This document shows positions 24,401 through 41,034 of a stretch of 64,000 nt of DNA, one piece after another. Every line of letters starts with the position of its first letter. Position 1 is the stretch's first letter. The translations under genes and the position numbers were made by a program. The notes below the pieces were generated by a model. It was given only the letters and a program-made list of their open reading frames with translations. It did not search any database and had not been told where the DNA came from. The stretch covers positions 5,327,501 to 5,391,500 of the forward strand of contig NC_090785.1 in NCBI RefSeq assembly GCF_040054535.1, read 5' to 3'. The stretch comes from Antennarius striatus (taxonomy: Eukaryota > Chordata > Actinopteri > Lophiiformes > Antennariidae).

Positions 24401-27000
24401 TATGGTCTCCATATTTGAAAATGACCCCTCTTCTGTATATTTCACTTCTCTGTCCCAAATGGTCTGTGTGTGAAAGTGATCCCCCACCACTGCCTCCCTC
24501 ATCATTCCATACCCTTAGGACACACTTTGACCAGCATGAAAGTTGGGCTATTGATGCTTAATGATACGTTCCTTTCAATTTCCTTTGATTACACATAAGA
24601 AAGACCACATATGAGCTTTGGGTACACACGGCCCCTTATTTATGATTTCAGGGTTAAATAATGTGTGTTCTATGTTATATAACCTATAGAACTGTACATA
24701 TTCTCTGTTTTTTTCATTAATTAAAAAACTAATTCAGAATACCTGACTTAGACTTTGTGCTATCAGCAAAGCACATGAATTATTGACCTGATAATAATCA
24801 GGTCATCTGTAATTAACCATGAATAAAATTATAGCTGAAAAAAAAAGACTTAATACAAAAAAGATCTAATTTAATTGATTGAATAGGAAAAAGAATCCAC
24901 AAAGTCCCTTTCAGCATCACGCTCCTTTGAAGTTCATTTATAATCTGTTTAGGGATATACAGTGATGAAGAAGGGTGGCGCTATGGCATAGATTAGCCAT
25001 GTTTGCCAGGGTGTTTTTGTTCTTGGCGTTCAATTGCAATTTGAAATAGGTTGTAAGATGATTCAGAGCCAAGGGACAAGTCAACAAACAAATGCTATTA
25101 GATTATTAAATCCCCCCCTTTTTTTGTTTTGGCTACATCTACATCTTTCAATATTGTGCATCATTATCAACAGTGTCACTTAAGGAGGTTATGTAATTAA
25201 ACAATAGAGCAAACAAATTAGCATATTATATAATGTTAGCTTCATAATCTTTGGTATCTGCTCACAGAATGAACAGATTAGACATTTTTTATGGGACACA
25301 ACAAAAAACCCCGTATGTCAAAACTATCTGAAACATCACAGATGACTCAGTTTCATACACAAAAATCTCCCCAGACCTTCCTAGATGAATAACTGCATTA
25401 TGTACTTCTGCCTATACTATAACTCTGAAGCCCCCTGTTAACTGGAATGGAGCAGCTCTAAAAAGTTTCATGACTGAGCTTAGAGGTGCAAAATCCACCA
25501 GGACAGAAAGTTGGATTTAAGCACAAGCTGGAAATGTGATAAAGACCTGAACCTCTGTGGTGAGAGATCCACCTGACAAATCCCATACCCATCACTGTAA
25601 CTCGGCAGTGGTTCCTCAGGAGACTTTTAATATTTTGTTAACATAAACCTGTTTAGTGTGACAGAGGATGAAGGCCCCTGAAGTGACAGATGTTTCTCTA
25701 ATGTGATGGGGAATATTTTTGGGTGAGGAGGTGGGGGGGGGCGTATTTTGTTGGGTTGAGTGAGAGATGCTGCGGTTCCTCGGAGCTTTTTTCATTGAAA
25801 TCCTGAACTGATAGTGTTTTTCATTTATCAACCACTAAGGTTTGCATTTTCATATGGAACACGAATCTGTTTCAGCAAGCAAATGAAATGCTTTATCTCT
25901 TCTCAAGCTCCAGGCAGTAAGTTACAAAAACAGTGACTTAAGGTTATTTCAGATGATTGGGGCTTGTGGATCACTGATGCCTTGAGCAAGGTGCTGACAA
26001 AAAAGAAAGGTTCCCTATACATGCTCAGGAAAAGTGAGACCTCTTTCCACCTTTTTTGAAAAAAGAAAAGAAAAAAGTACACTACTAAGCACTCAAAATT
26101 TGCTTTTAGCTTCATGAAGTTGATTCAATGTAATGGCTTGTGGGAATTGTAAAAACCGTTTTTAGCTATTAAACTGTCTTCAAAGAAAATAGCCTCAATA
26201 CACCTTTCAGAAGACGACTGGTTTTCATCTGCTAACTGCACAAGTTGCACCGCAGATTTTTAAACACTGCAGAGTTTGTTAAATTGTAATGGGACAGCTT
26301 TAGTATTGTGGAGGAACAGGGATAAAAAACAAACAAACACAAAAAAACAAAGGCATCTTTCATGATGCTGGCGGTCTGTTTGTACTGCCGGTTGAAAAGT
26401 CTTGAGACACCAGAGGGAAATCCATCGGACCTTCAAAGCGACAGCCCAGTGGGGAGCGTTGGCAAACTGCTGGTTTGGCCAGCTTGCATACCTTACACAA
26501 CCCCAGCTAATAGACCACACATAAACACAACATGGACCCATGGATGAACAACTGATGTACTGGCTCACAGTTGCTTCAGAGATTTCCAAATCGAAGGAAT
26601 GGGTGAAATGGCTTATATTTACTCAAGTTACTGTAAAGAAAAGGACTTTTATGTAATTCCACGTAATTGAGCAAATAATACTGTACTTAGAAGGCTGTAA
26701 TGAACTTTTAAGAAAGGAATCCTCCTCTTGTTTTTCAGAGGTTTGACATGTTCCCGTTTACCTATCTGAGCAGTACACTATTTGTCAAACACAGCTTAAT
26801 ATATAACTTTGAAGGTATGAACACATTCTGCAAACATTTTGACTTATTCAACTTCAATCTAGTTGGAGCATTATGCAATAACTATCTATTCCTACTATCT
26901 AAATGCAACTGTGTTTAAATACAAAGGGATATCAAAGATATGATTACATTCAGAGACGTCTTGGTCAGAGCATCTTCAAAGTCTGACCAACAAATTCAAC
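21491..27000. other. Gene-poor spacer
   Basis: Nothing gene-like is supported here. Visible simple features are CAA/ATA trinucleotide runs at about 22528-22560, a poly-G run near 25733, and a short perfect inverted repeat at 24784-24805 (TGACCTGAT / ATCAGGTCA with a 4-base loop). The ORFs are short and unconvincing. Confidence 0.5.
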
Positions 27001-27009
27001 CTGGATTTC

Positions 27010-27270
27010 AGTCTATGTAGGGTTCGTTACTTCTCCCTGTGTCTGTTTGGGTTCTCTCCGGGTTCTTCCACCTCCTAACATATGCAGCTTAGGTGAATTG
27101 ATCACACCTAATTGTCTGTAGATGTCAATCTGAACCTGAGTGGTAAATAGAGTAGCTCTGCGATTAGTTGGCGTCTCATCTGGGGTGTACACTGCTTTTG
27201 GCCCATAGCCGGTTGGGATACGCTCCCATGATCAGCAAGGCAGATAAGAGGCTGTTATGCAGATAGATGG
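27010..27270 (+). repeat. Degenerate body/3' part of a tRNA-derived fish SINE
   Basis: Motifs GGGTTCTCTCCGGGTTCTTCC, CACCTCCTAACATATGCAGCTTAGGTGAATTG, AATTGTCTGTAG and GGCGTCTCATCTGGGGTGTAC occur in the same order as in the better-preserved SINE at 33765-34116 and its relatives. The tRNA-like head is missing or too diverged to see. Confidence 0.65.
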
Positions 27271-27476
27271 ATAGAATATCAGTTGATATATATTACAGAT
27301 AGGTAAGCTGAAGATGTTCAAGGCTACAGGAAAAAAAGATTTACAACATCAACAACACTGAATGTAGGATAATTAGTTAATTCAAATATATACAGTACAT
27401 ACAGAGTGTGGATGAAGCAAATATTTGGGGCATGAATTTATGAATGCACATACTCCTCGCTTTCCAGTACACACTC

Positions 27477-27583
<107 letters not shown>

Positions 27584-27589
27584 AAACTA

Positions 27590-28636
27590 CTGAATTATAG
27601 ATGCAGAAACAGGAAATTCCTCTCCATAGCCTCTGTCACTCAGGCTCTGACCTTGCACTAAATCAATTAGCAGTGCCGCAGGCAATCAGTGGACCTCCTT
27701 TAATGTGGTCTTAATTCATGAGGGCCTCTTGGACCTCTCTCAACAGTCCTTACCTGATGGGTGGCCACTTCTCCCGTTCTCACAAAGAGGACAGTCATTT
27801 CATGCTGTGCAAATCAAAGAGCAGTAGGGGTGACATCGTTGTGTTTCCTCTGCTGTGAAGCATCCTCTCTTGTCCATAAAAGGTCCTCTCCTGTGTAATC
27901 AGGAGGGTCCTGTTCCACTCAGTGGCCACTGTGCACATCCGTCACTGTGCTTTTTAATTTGTGCTCTCTGCCGTTCTGTTTTTTATGGTGCGGCTTCAAG
28001 GCAAGGCTTGTTGTAAAGATAAATGACCACATGATTTTCCTGGCAGAAATTAACAAGATGGATGATGTTGATCATTCTTAGAACCTAAATAGAATTAAAA
28101 ATAAAACTCCACACATTTATTATATAGTACTTAGACACTTCATTGATTACTTGATTGGTGTCGATAGCATCTTCAGCTAATCACTTTTGTTATTTTTCTT
28201 AAAAATGTCAATGTTTGTCATTTCCAGCAGTTCAGTTGTGACTGCTTTTCTTTTCCTATGGAGGCCAAAAGCATTCCATAATAAATCATATCAGATTAAT
28301 ATGATATAGGAATGATCAGATCGTGCAACATAACTCAGAAATAATAATAAAATAATTCTGAAAATGTTTAAAAGTGAGCTCCTTATTCACAACAGTTTTC
28401 AGTAGCTCATTTTCATTCTAACAATTCTCAAAATACCCTCCTCAAATGGGATGGGTGTCTTCTTTTGCAAGTTGCTAAGAATAGCATGGATAACACTTTG
28501 AATTAATACCTCACCCATTATTATTTTCAGCATCAAGCTTCTCACCATGTAGGCAAACCGTTTTCTTGCAAACAAAGGAGACATTATTGTGGAGATAACT
28601 CATGAGAATCTTCTACCAGCACATGGCTTCAAGAGG
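27590..28636. other. Intergenic sequence, nothing recognised
   Basis: AT-rich sequence with no supported coding, RNA or repeat feature, ending at the target duplication of the hAT element at 28637. Confidence 0.45.
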
Positions 28637-28644
28637 GTGTAGGG
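28637..28644. repeat. hAT target-site duplication, left copy
   Basis: GTGTAGGG directly abuts the left terminal inverted repeat and is identical to the copy at 30204-30211. Confidence 0.92.
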
Positions 28645-28793
28645 CAGGGGGGCTCAATACGTCGATCACCATCGACTGTTCAATCCCGAAGATATTTCTG
28701 GTAGATCTCAACAGCATGAGTAGATAGATCGCATGACATTAAAAAGTAGACCATGGTTTACCATGACATTCATGGCAGCCAATAAGATTATAT

Positions 28794-28864
28794 CTGTTTC
28801 TTAAATTTAGGTCACCACGCAAATTTAAGAAACAGTAGCATGTGCATTGTCTGCACATGCTACT
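28794..28864. repeat. Two back-to-back perfect inverted repeats inside the hAT element
   Basis: The first hairpin has 15-bp arms (28794-28808 and 28821-28835; CTGTTTCTTAAATTT and its exact complement) with a 12-base loop. The second has 13-bp arms (28834-28846 and 28852-28864; AGTAGCATGTGCA and its exact complement) with a 5-base loop. Both are perfect, in a transposon that is otherwise clearly decayed. Confidence 0.9.
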
Positions 28865-29184
28865 ATAAGCTGGCTAACAATTGGTAGATCAAATGACATT
28901 AAAATAGATGTGAGTTTATCATTCATCCTGACTTTCCACCAAGAAAATTAGCTGAGAAAGAGAGAGGTAAAGGAACTAAAAAGCTGGTTGTTCAAACAAC
29001 AGTGATTTTTCTGTTTCTCACTGTAGTTAGACATATCTATGGATGTGAGTGACACAACCCAGGTGTGCCTTTTTTTACATGGCGTTTACTAATATCCCTT
29101 CAAAGGAGGTGCTACTAACAACACTGTCCATGAAAGAACAGACGAGAGGAGAAGACATATTTCTGTCGTTCAAAAACTTTATTG

Positions 29185-29222
29185 AATTTGTACACCCAGC
29201 TGAAGAGTTGGGTGTACAAATT
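29185..29222. repeat. Perfect 14-bp inverted repeat disrupting the hAT transposase frame
   Basis: The arms AATTTGTACACCCA (29185-29198) and TGGGTGTACAAATT (29209-29222) are exact complements around a 10-base loop. The structure sits exactly where the transposase reading shifts from the KNFIE block to the LVSITTDGAPAM block, so it looks like the mutation that broke the frame. Confidence 0.85.
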
Positions 29223-29662
29223 GGTGTCCATCACCACAGATGGAGCACCTGCAATGGTTGACCGCATGAATAGATTTATTGCCAATTTGCAGGCAGGACG
29301 ATGCTTACTCCATCTCACGTCATCTATTTGCAGGGGAATTCTTGCAAATATTTCGAGAGCTCTATCTGGAGATTAGGGTGATTTTCCACGTAGCTGGACA
29401 TGCAGAATACAAGCAGCTCAATGACAGTCAGTGCTGTTAGTTAAGTCAAGTCCAAGCACTGTTCCACCATGACTGACGATCATTTGGAAATGTGCTTGAG
29501 TCTTGCTCTCAACAGCTACTGTCCAGACTATCCCTGACTGATTCCATTCAGTGTGAATCATAAGAGTAAACTCAGAACGTGACAAGAGTTATACAGTTAA
29601 TTGTGTTATGTTGTGCAATATGGGCTCATGCTTGTATGTGATGTACATCAACATACATTGTA

Positions 29663-30065
29663 CTGTCATGGTGTTGCCTGGATCAGTTTTGTATTCTTGC
29701 TTTTGTTTTCTCTTTTTCCTCTGGTCCCTGTGTCTTGGTGTGACTACCTCTACTTCTCCTGCTCTACTTAGATTTCTACTGCTGCTGGCACAACTGCTCT
29801 CTATCATTTCTTCAGGTTATCAAGCCACGCTAGCTCTCCGAGTGTTTACCAGATCAATTGTTGACCACGGTGTAATCCTGTGCTAGCGGCTTGCACATTC
29901 TGCCTGACCAGCGACCACCAGCATCAACAGCTTTGCCTCTGGTTTCCATCCATTGGACCATCCTCACCCTGCAGCTTCCTTCTGACCAGCCTGCACTGTT
30001 TTTCCTCAATAAAGCCCCTGTTTTTCTTCTACCTTCTGTGTACTGGGTTCAATTGTTGCATCACC
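29663..30065 (+). mobile_element. LTR-like (possible solo LTR) insertion nested in the hAT element
   Basis: A block of about 400 bp interrupts the 3' part of the hAT relic and is bracketed by a 7-bp direct repeat CATTGTA (29656-29662 and 30066-30072). It begins CTGTCATGG, is T/C-rich, and has an AATAAA at 30010-30015 followed by T-rich sequence near its end, as in many fish retrotransposon LTRs. I see no second LTR, primer-binding site or gag/pol reading, so a solo LTR is my best inference. The precise ends are uncertain by a few bases. Confidence 0.5.
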
Positions 30066-30203
30066 CATTGTAATATGTACATACTGTAAAATCTCAATAT
30101 ATTTATGAATAAATAGATTAATTAGAATTTTTGTAGTTGGTAGGTCTTTTTGATTTAGTAATTTTATTATAGCTCACAAGCTGAAAAAGTGTGAGCACCC
30201 CTG

Positions 30204-30211
30204 GTGTAGGG
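30204..30211. repeat. hAT target-site duplication, right copy
   Basis: GTGTAGGG directly follows the right terminal inverted repeat and is identical to the left copy. Confidence 0.92.
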
Positions 30212-33200
30212 TGTCAAGATATAATATTGCCAATAGATGGCATTAACCTGGCAAACACAAATACAATCAATAATAATCTCTTACAGTAATCTGTAATTTA
30301 TGAATAAAAAATATGTTTCTTTCATAAAGTTTTTTCTTTCCGTTGCCTTTACTTGTGTATGATGAGACGTGAGCAATGCCAAAAGCTTGCAGTGTAGCTG
30401 GGTTACTGTAATGGAAGGCCATACAGTTAAAATTCTCTGTTCAAGTGTTTTTGTTTTGTTCTGTCAACCCCAGTGTAAAAGAAAATTCAATCACAGGCAT
30501 TTATTGTGACACAGGTTATAGTCTTCCTGCTGGGCGCTTCAATGCCAGCATAAAGTACATCACTAAAGGAAGAATTAAGTCTTCTGGTATGATGGAGACT
30601 GGAATGAAGGATAAATGGATGAGGAGATACTTAAGCCTAAAATAGCATGTCCGTTCTAGTGCTATAAAGAACAAGCGCAGAGATACTTGAACTTTTTGTA
30701 AGTTTCATTTTGCAATTGATAAATTCCATATTATTATTATGTTTATGGGTGTGGTGATGATGATTTTTATTACTACTACTACTATTATATATTTTGGTGT
30801 CTCTCTATCAGTGTGTGATTCATTTAGTTTTACATATTGTGAGCTCATCTGCTGGTTTTCCATGCACTGCTCCAAACTTTGTCCTGGGTTGTTTTCATTT
30901 GGGGAACCTGACACTTGCTGGAGCCTCCAGCCATTCAGTGTTCATCAGCAATATCAATGCAGCATCTGTGTCTTTTTCCCCATGAGACCCAGTGGGATTT
31001 ATTCCTTCTCCAGTCAAGTGGATCCTGAATCTTCCCATTCACTCTTACTCCCCAGAGGACACAGGGATACATTTCCCATGGAGATGAATAACTCTGCATG
31101 CTATTCATACGGTGTGTGGCAGGATAGTTGTACCATGAATGCCTTAATACATATGGTTCAAATTATCTTACATTATCATGAAGTGTAGATGAAACTTGGG
31201 ATAGGATGTCCTTATACCTCCTCCTATGTTTCCACTTGTATTACTTGAACAGAAGTGTGTAGTGGCTTTCTGCATTTAACTGGGACTGAAACTAATATCT
31301 CTTGGATTTCCTGATGATTTGTGGTGGGCAAATCATCAGGGAATCCCACACCGTGAGGGAATTAACATGATGTTCCATAAAATTGAACAGACTGCAACAT
31401 GAGACTTAATATTGGAAATTGTGCAATTCTAATCAATCAATCAATATAACACAAACAAGGTAAGGATTTTTTGTAAATACATTTACAGTGTGACACCTTG
31501 TGGTAAAATCTTTTTTCTCATGGAATTCTGTTGCTGCATTGCGTTTATCTGTCATTCTCATTAGCAAATATCCTGACAAGGTAATGCCACCACCCTTTCA
31601 ATTCTCAACAGCATAATGATACCCATTATCCCACAAAGCTAATGGCTGTTATGCAGTACAATTATCTTTGTAAGCTTGGATTTTTCCTCCATTTTATTAG
31701 CTTGTCTCTCAAGTATCTCTGATGCTCAGTGAATTAAAGCAAAGAAATGCAAAGAAAGTCGATTTTTAAAAAAGTTTCATTATCAATTAAGACGACGTGT
31801 TTAGAAATAGCCTTGGTTAAGACAAAAGGACTTCATCCCTCCTTTTGCAAGAAAGTTTTAAAAATGTAAGTGAATAGATATTTATTAAGCAGCAAGTACT
31901 AGTCCAAAACAAAATGCCCCACACTTTATCTTTTTCTTTCTTTCTTTCTTACCTGATAAATAACCACTACATTTCCATGCAGAAAGCTCCTTGAATATTT
32001 CCAGTTGTGGGTCTCTTATTCAACTAGAAAGCCCTACTGATATAATTAACATTTTTTATGCTATTCTGCAATAAAATGTAAGGTTACCAGTGTAAGGCAG
32101 TTTGAAAAACATTGATCATATGAATTAAAACAATGTAAATTGCCTCTATATGCAGTAAATAAATGTAGTAAATAAAACTTTAATCCTAAAGGCTTAAAAA
32201 ACTGTTTAATTTTTTATAAAATTGTGACCTAAAACACCTATACAGATGATGAAGATGAAGTATTTGTTGCATGCTGGGGAGTCACTTGTGATGTAATGTA
32301 TGAAAAGCTTTCAATAAAAATGTATATCAATCTCTTTTACGATAGTAATATTTTGCAGGTCTAACAGATATTTTTAACTAAACTTTTTCCAGCGGAACTT
32401 TGATTTGTAGTGAGATCATGAAATAATTCTTTACTTGTAAGAGAATTCAATGTGGTGGCAGATCCATGTATACCAATAGCCCTACGGACGTACTGAAACT
32501 AGTTGAAATACGACATTTGTGTGGCTGTACCACCAAACAGCTCCAGTTTAGATGCTTACTTGAATTATACAACTCAATGTGAACATCACAATCATTATTT
32601 GGAAAGCATACCACGTATTTCACTGGATAGTTTGACAAGTCACTCACTGGTATTCAAGGATTTGTGGTAAAAGTTAAACCCTGGTTAATGTTTCTTTCTG
32701 GATGACCTTATGTTCCATATGTTGGTTCCACAGCTACATTATAGAACAGGGTGGGGCCTGCTCAAAATTATCCTGTTTTCTGTCTGATTGGAACTTGACA
32801 TTTTATTCTCCATGTAAAACAATATCGAGATGCTTTGGCGTAGGCATTCTTTTCCTTTCTGCAGCATCCGCTGTGTATGAATCTCTCATATATCTTAATC
32901 ACTGACAAAAAAAATTAAATGTTACCTCTTTGTGGAAATACAAAGCATTCTATATTGCAGTGATTCCCAGGTTAATTATGAATGGGGGCCTGTAAATGGA
33001 ATCACTATTTATCAAGGTTGGGGGCTGACATCTGGGCACATATTAATTACAACTGGTGTAGATTATGAGAGAGTTTTTGCACTGACACCTTTGCTATGAA
33101 GAAAGGTTTGAGGTTTAGTTTGTTGTTCCTATTTTTATTTCAATAGTTCACTTCCCACTGCTGTATTTTTCTTTTTACACTTCTTGTTTTAATTTCTCTT
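30212..33200. other. Gene-poor spacer
   Basis: There is no supported gene. The 149-codon frame at 30739-31188 begins in an ACT/ATT-rich tract and has no family signature. A near-perfect 18-bp inverted repeat lies at 31304-31346, and a short TTTC run near 31930-31950. Confidence 0.5.
31304..31346. repeat. Near-perfect 18-bp inverted repeat (hairpin)
   Basis: The arms 31304-31321 (GGATTTCCTGATGATTTG) and 31329-31346 are complementary at 17 of 18 positions around a 7-base loop. Confidence 0.88.
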
Positions 33201-33214
33201 CCCACCTTATTTGG

Positions 33215-33490
33215 CTTTTTCTTCCACCTGTCCCGAGTTTGTCCCTCATTACTTGTAATTCAGTGTTCCTCCTCTTTCTTCCACTTTGGCTTCTTGTGAG
33301 TTTTCCATCCTATGTGATTGTCTGTTCTGCCCTAAATACATTCACCTGTGTTTTGTTATCTCTCCCTCCATTTGTTTATATGCAGTTTGTGAGTTCCTGC
33401 TTTCTTTTGCCAGTTCACTGTTGATCTTCATGCCGTAACTCCTTTGCCTCCTTGTTCCCCCATCTTCTCAGTAAAGCTTCACTGGAAATT
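33215..33490 (+). repeat. Possible degenerate LTR fragment
   Basis: This T/C-rich block reads CCACCTGTCCCGAGTTTGTC, CCTCATTACTTG and ends with CAGTAAAGCTTCACTGG, an arrangement recalling the U3-R region of fish LTR retrotransposons. There is no clear boundary or target duplication. Low confidence. Confidence 0.25.
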
Positions 33491-33764
33491 GCGTTTCTAT
33501 ATACACACACGTATTTACCGTATAGAAAATATTCTCTGAACAAATACCACCTGTCTTATGTGCTCACACAGCCAGGAATTAGGCCGTTTATTTTAAAGCG
33601 TAATTAACGGAAACGGAAATTAAGGCTAAGTGCACAGTTTCACCAAAACCTAGAGTTTGCGCAGAATGCACATCAGGGAGGAAATCCCCAATCTGGAGTT
33701 ATTGATTTTGAGGAATCCCTCTGCCTTCAACGTCATCTTATTTGAGGATAAATGAAAGTGATGA

Positions 33765-34116
33765 GGCGGCACGGTGGCGCAGTAGTTAGCGCTGCCGCCT
33801 CACAACACGGCGGACTCGGGTTCGAGTCCCGTTCTGTGCAGAGTTTGCATGCTCTCCTCGTGTCTGCGTGGGTTCTCTCCGGGTTCTCCGGCTTCCTCCC
33901 ACCTCCAAAAGCATGCGCTTCAGGTTGATTGGCCGTTCCAAATTGCCCGTAGGAATGAGTGTGTGTGTGTATGGTTGTCTGTCTTTGTGTGTGGCTCCGC
34001 GGTGCACTGGCATGTCCGGAGTGTCCCCCGCCTCACGCCCTATGCCGCCGAGATAGGCTCTGGCTCCCCGTGACCCAGTGCAAGGGTATAGCGGTGGTGA
34101 TCTGAAGATGACTGAC
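33765..34116 (+). repeat. Near full-length tRNA-derived SINE with target duplication (DANA/HE1/mermaid-like)
   Basis: The head GGCGGCACGGTGGCGCAGTA contains an A box (TGGCGCAGTAGTTAGC, 33775-33790) and a B box (GGTTCGAGTCC, 33819-33829), the internal RNA polymerase III promoter of tRNA-derived SINEs. The body has the fish-typical GTTTGCATGCTCTCC, GTGGGTTCTCTCCGGGTTCTC and TTGATTGGCCGTTCCAAATTG blocks and ends in a GACTGACTGA-type tail. It is flanked by TGAAAGTGATGA (33753-33764) and TGAAAGTCATGA (34117-34128), a 12-bp duplication with one mismatch, which shows insertion by target-primed retrotransposition. The family name is from memory. Open frames inside it are not genes. Confidence 0.88.
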
Positions 34117-34128
34117 TGAAAGTCATGA

Positions 34129-40450
<6,322 letters not shown>

Positions 40451-40479
40451 TAAATTAAGATGTGGTCAGTCAAAAGTTT

Positions 40480-40991
40480 AGCAGCGCATAGGCCGACGTT
40501 TAAACATCAGAATGAACCTCGTATCATACTTTATTAACGCTACGGAAGCCCAGGCTGTGTAAGCAAACTGCTTCATGTCCTGCGCTACACAAACAGCTCC
40601 CACCCTCTCCGACCACTCTTGGCAGTGGTTCTTCCCGGCAGCACTCAGCATCTCCCCAGCAAGGACTTGTGCGAGTTTAACCGGCAACGGAAGGCTGTCT
40701 CTCAGAATTCCGGACGTTCCGGCGCACAGGGCAACTTTCACTGACATTATTACGCATGGTTTTGCGCAACAGAGCGAGCATCTCAGCGTCTTGGAAGAAA
40801 GTGATGGGATACTAACAAAATAAGGACAGCATCAAGAAGCGAAACGGTTAAGGATTTTTCCAAGAGATTATAATCTCTCTGTGCCCAGAATGATCTCTCC
40901 ATGCATAATAGGATAGCCACTTACTGCCGTGTAATTATACAGACATACTCATAGATCCAACGCGTTATCTGAAATTCTCACACAAATAGAG
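40480..40991 (+). promoter_or_regulatory. CpG-rich promoter/5' UTR region of the unnamed gene
   Basis: CpG density rises sharply from about 40490 to 40800 in an otherwise AT-rich region, ending about 200 bp before the start codon at 40992. This fits a CpG-island promoter plus 5' UTR. Overlapping open frames occur on both strands here (40478-40747 on -, 40575-40823 on +), but neither shows a known protein. Confidence 0.5.
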
Positions 40992-41034
40992 ATGGATCTG
41001 TGGGGAGTTTATCTGTTTCATCTCATAACTTTGG
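40992..41034 (+). CDS. Candidate first coding exon (signal peptide)
   Basis: The ATG at 40992 follows the in-context bases AGAG and opens a 14-codon hydrophobic peptide, LWGVYLFHLITL, before the perfect donor G|GTGAGT. The position just downstream of a CpG-rich block supports a real first exon. No other start in this frame lies nearby. Confidence 0.55.

Larger units (their letters stand above)
28645..30203 (+). mobile_element. hAT-superfamily DNA transposon relic, flanked by a perfect 8-bp target duplication
   Basis: The element is 1559 bp. Its ends are inverted: the left 12 bases CAGGGGGGCTCA match the reverse complement of the right 12 (CAGGGGTGCTCA) at 11 of 12 positions. It is flanked by GTGTAGGG at 28637-28644 and 30204-30211, a perfect 8-bp duplication of the length made by hAT transposases. 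Inside are broken pieces of a hAT (Charlie/ZBED-like) transposase: KEQTRGEDIFLSFKNFIE near 29125-29190, LVSITTDGAPAM near 29219-29254 in another frame, and the C-terminal DDHLEMCLSLALNSYCPDY near 29475-29535. Frameshifts, stops and a deletion of most of the catalytic core make it inactive. An LTR-like insertion (29663-30065) and three hairpins lie inside it. Confidence 0.9.

Noticed and set aside
30739..31188. 149-codon open frame on +
   Set aside because: It starts in simple ATT/ACT sequence, has no family resemblance, no acceptor or promoter context, and lies in a gene-poor repeat-bearing stretch.
32955..33020. CAGTGATTCCCAGGTT, resembling a hAT terminal sequence
   Set aside because: No matching inverted end or target duplication was found nearby.
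33786..34073. Several open frames on both strands and a tRNA-like sequence
   Set aside because: They all lie within the tRNA-derived SINE. The tRNA-like head has A and B boxes but is part of the SINE, not a functional tRNA gene.
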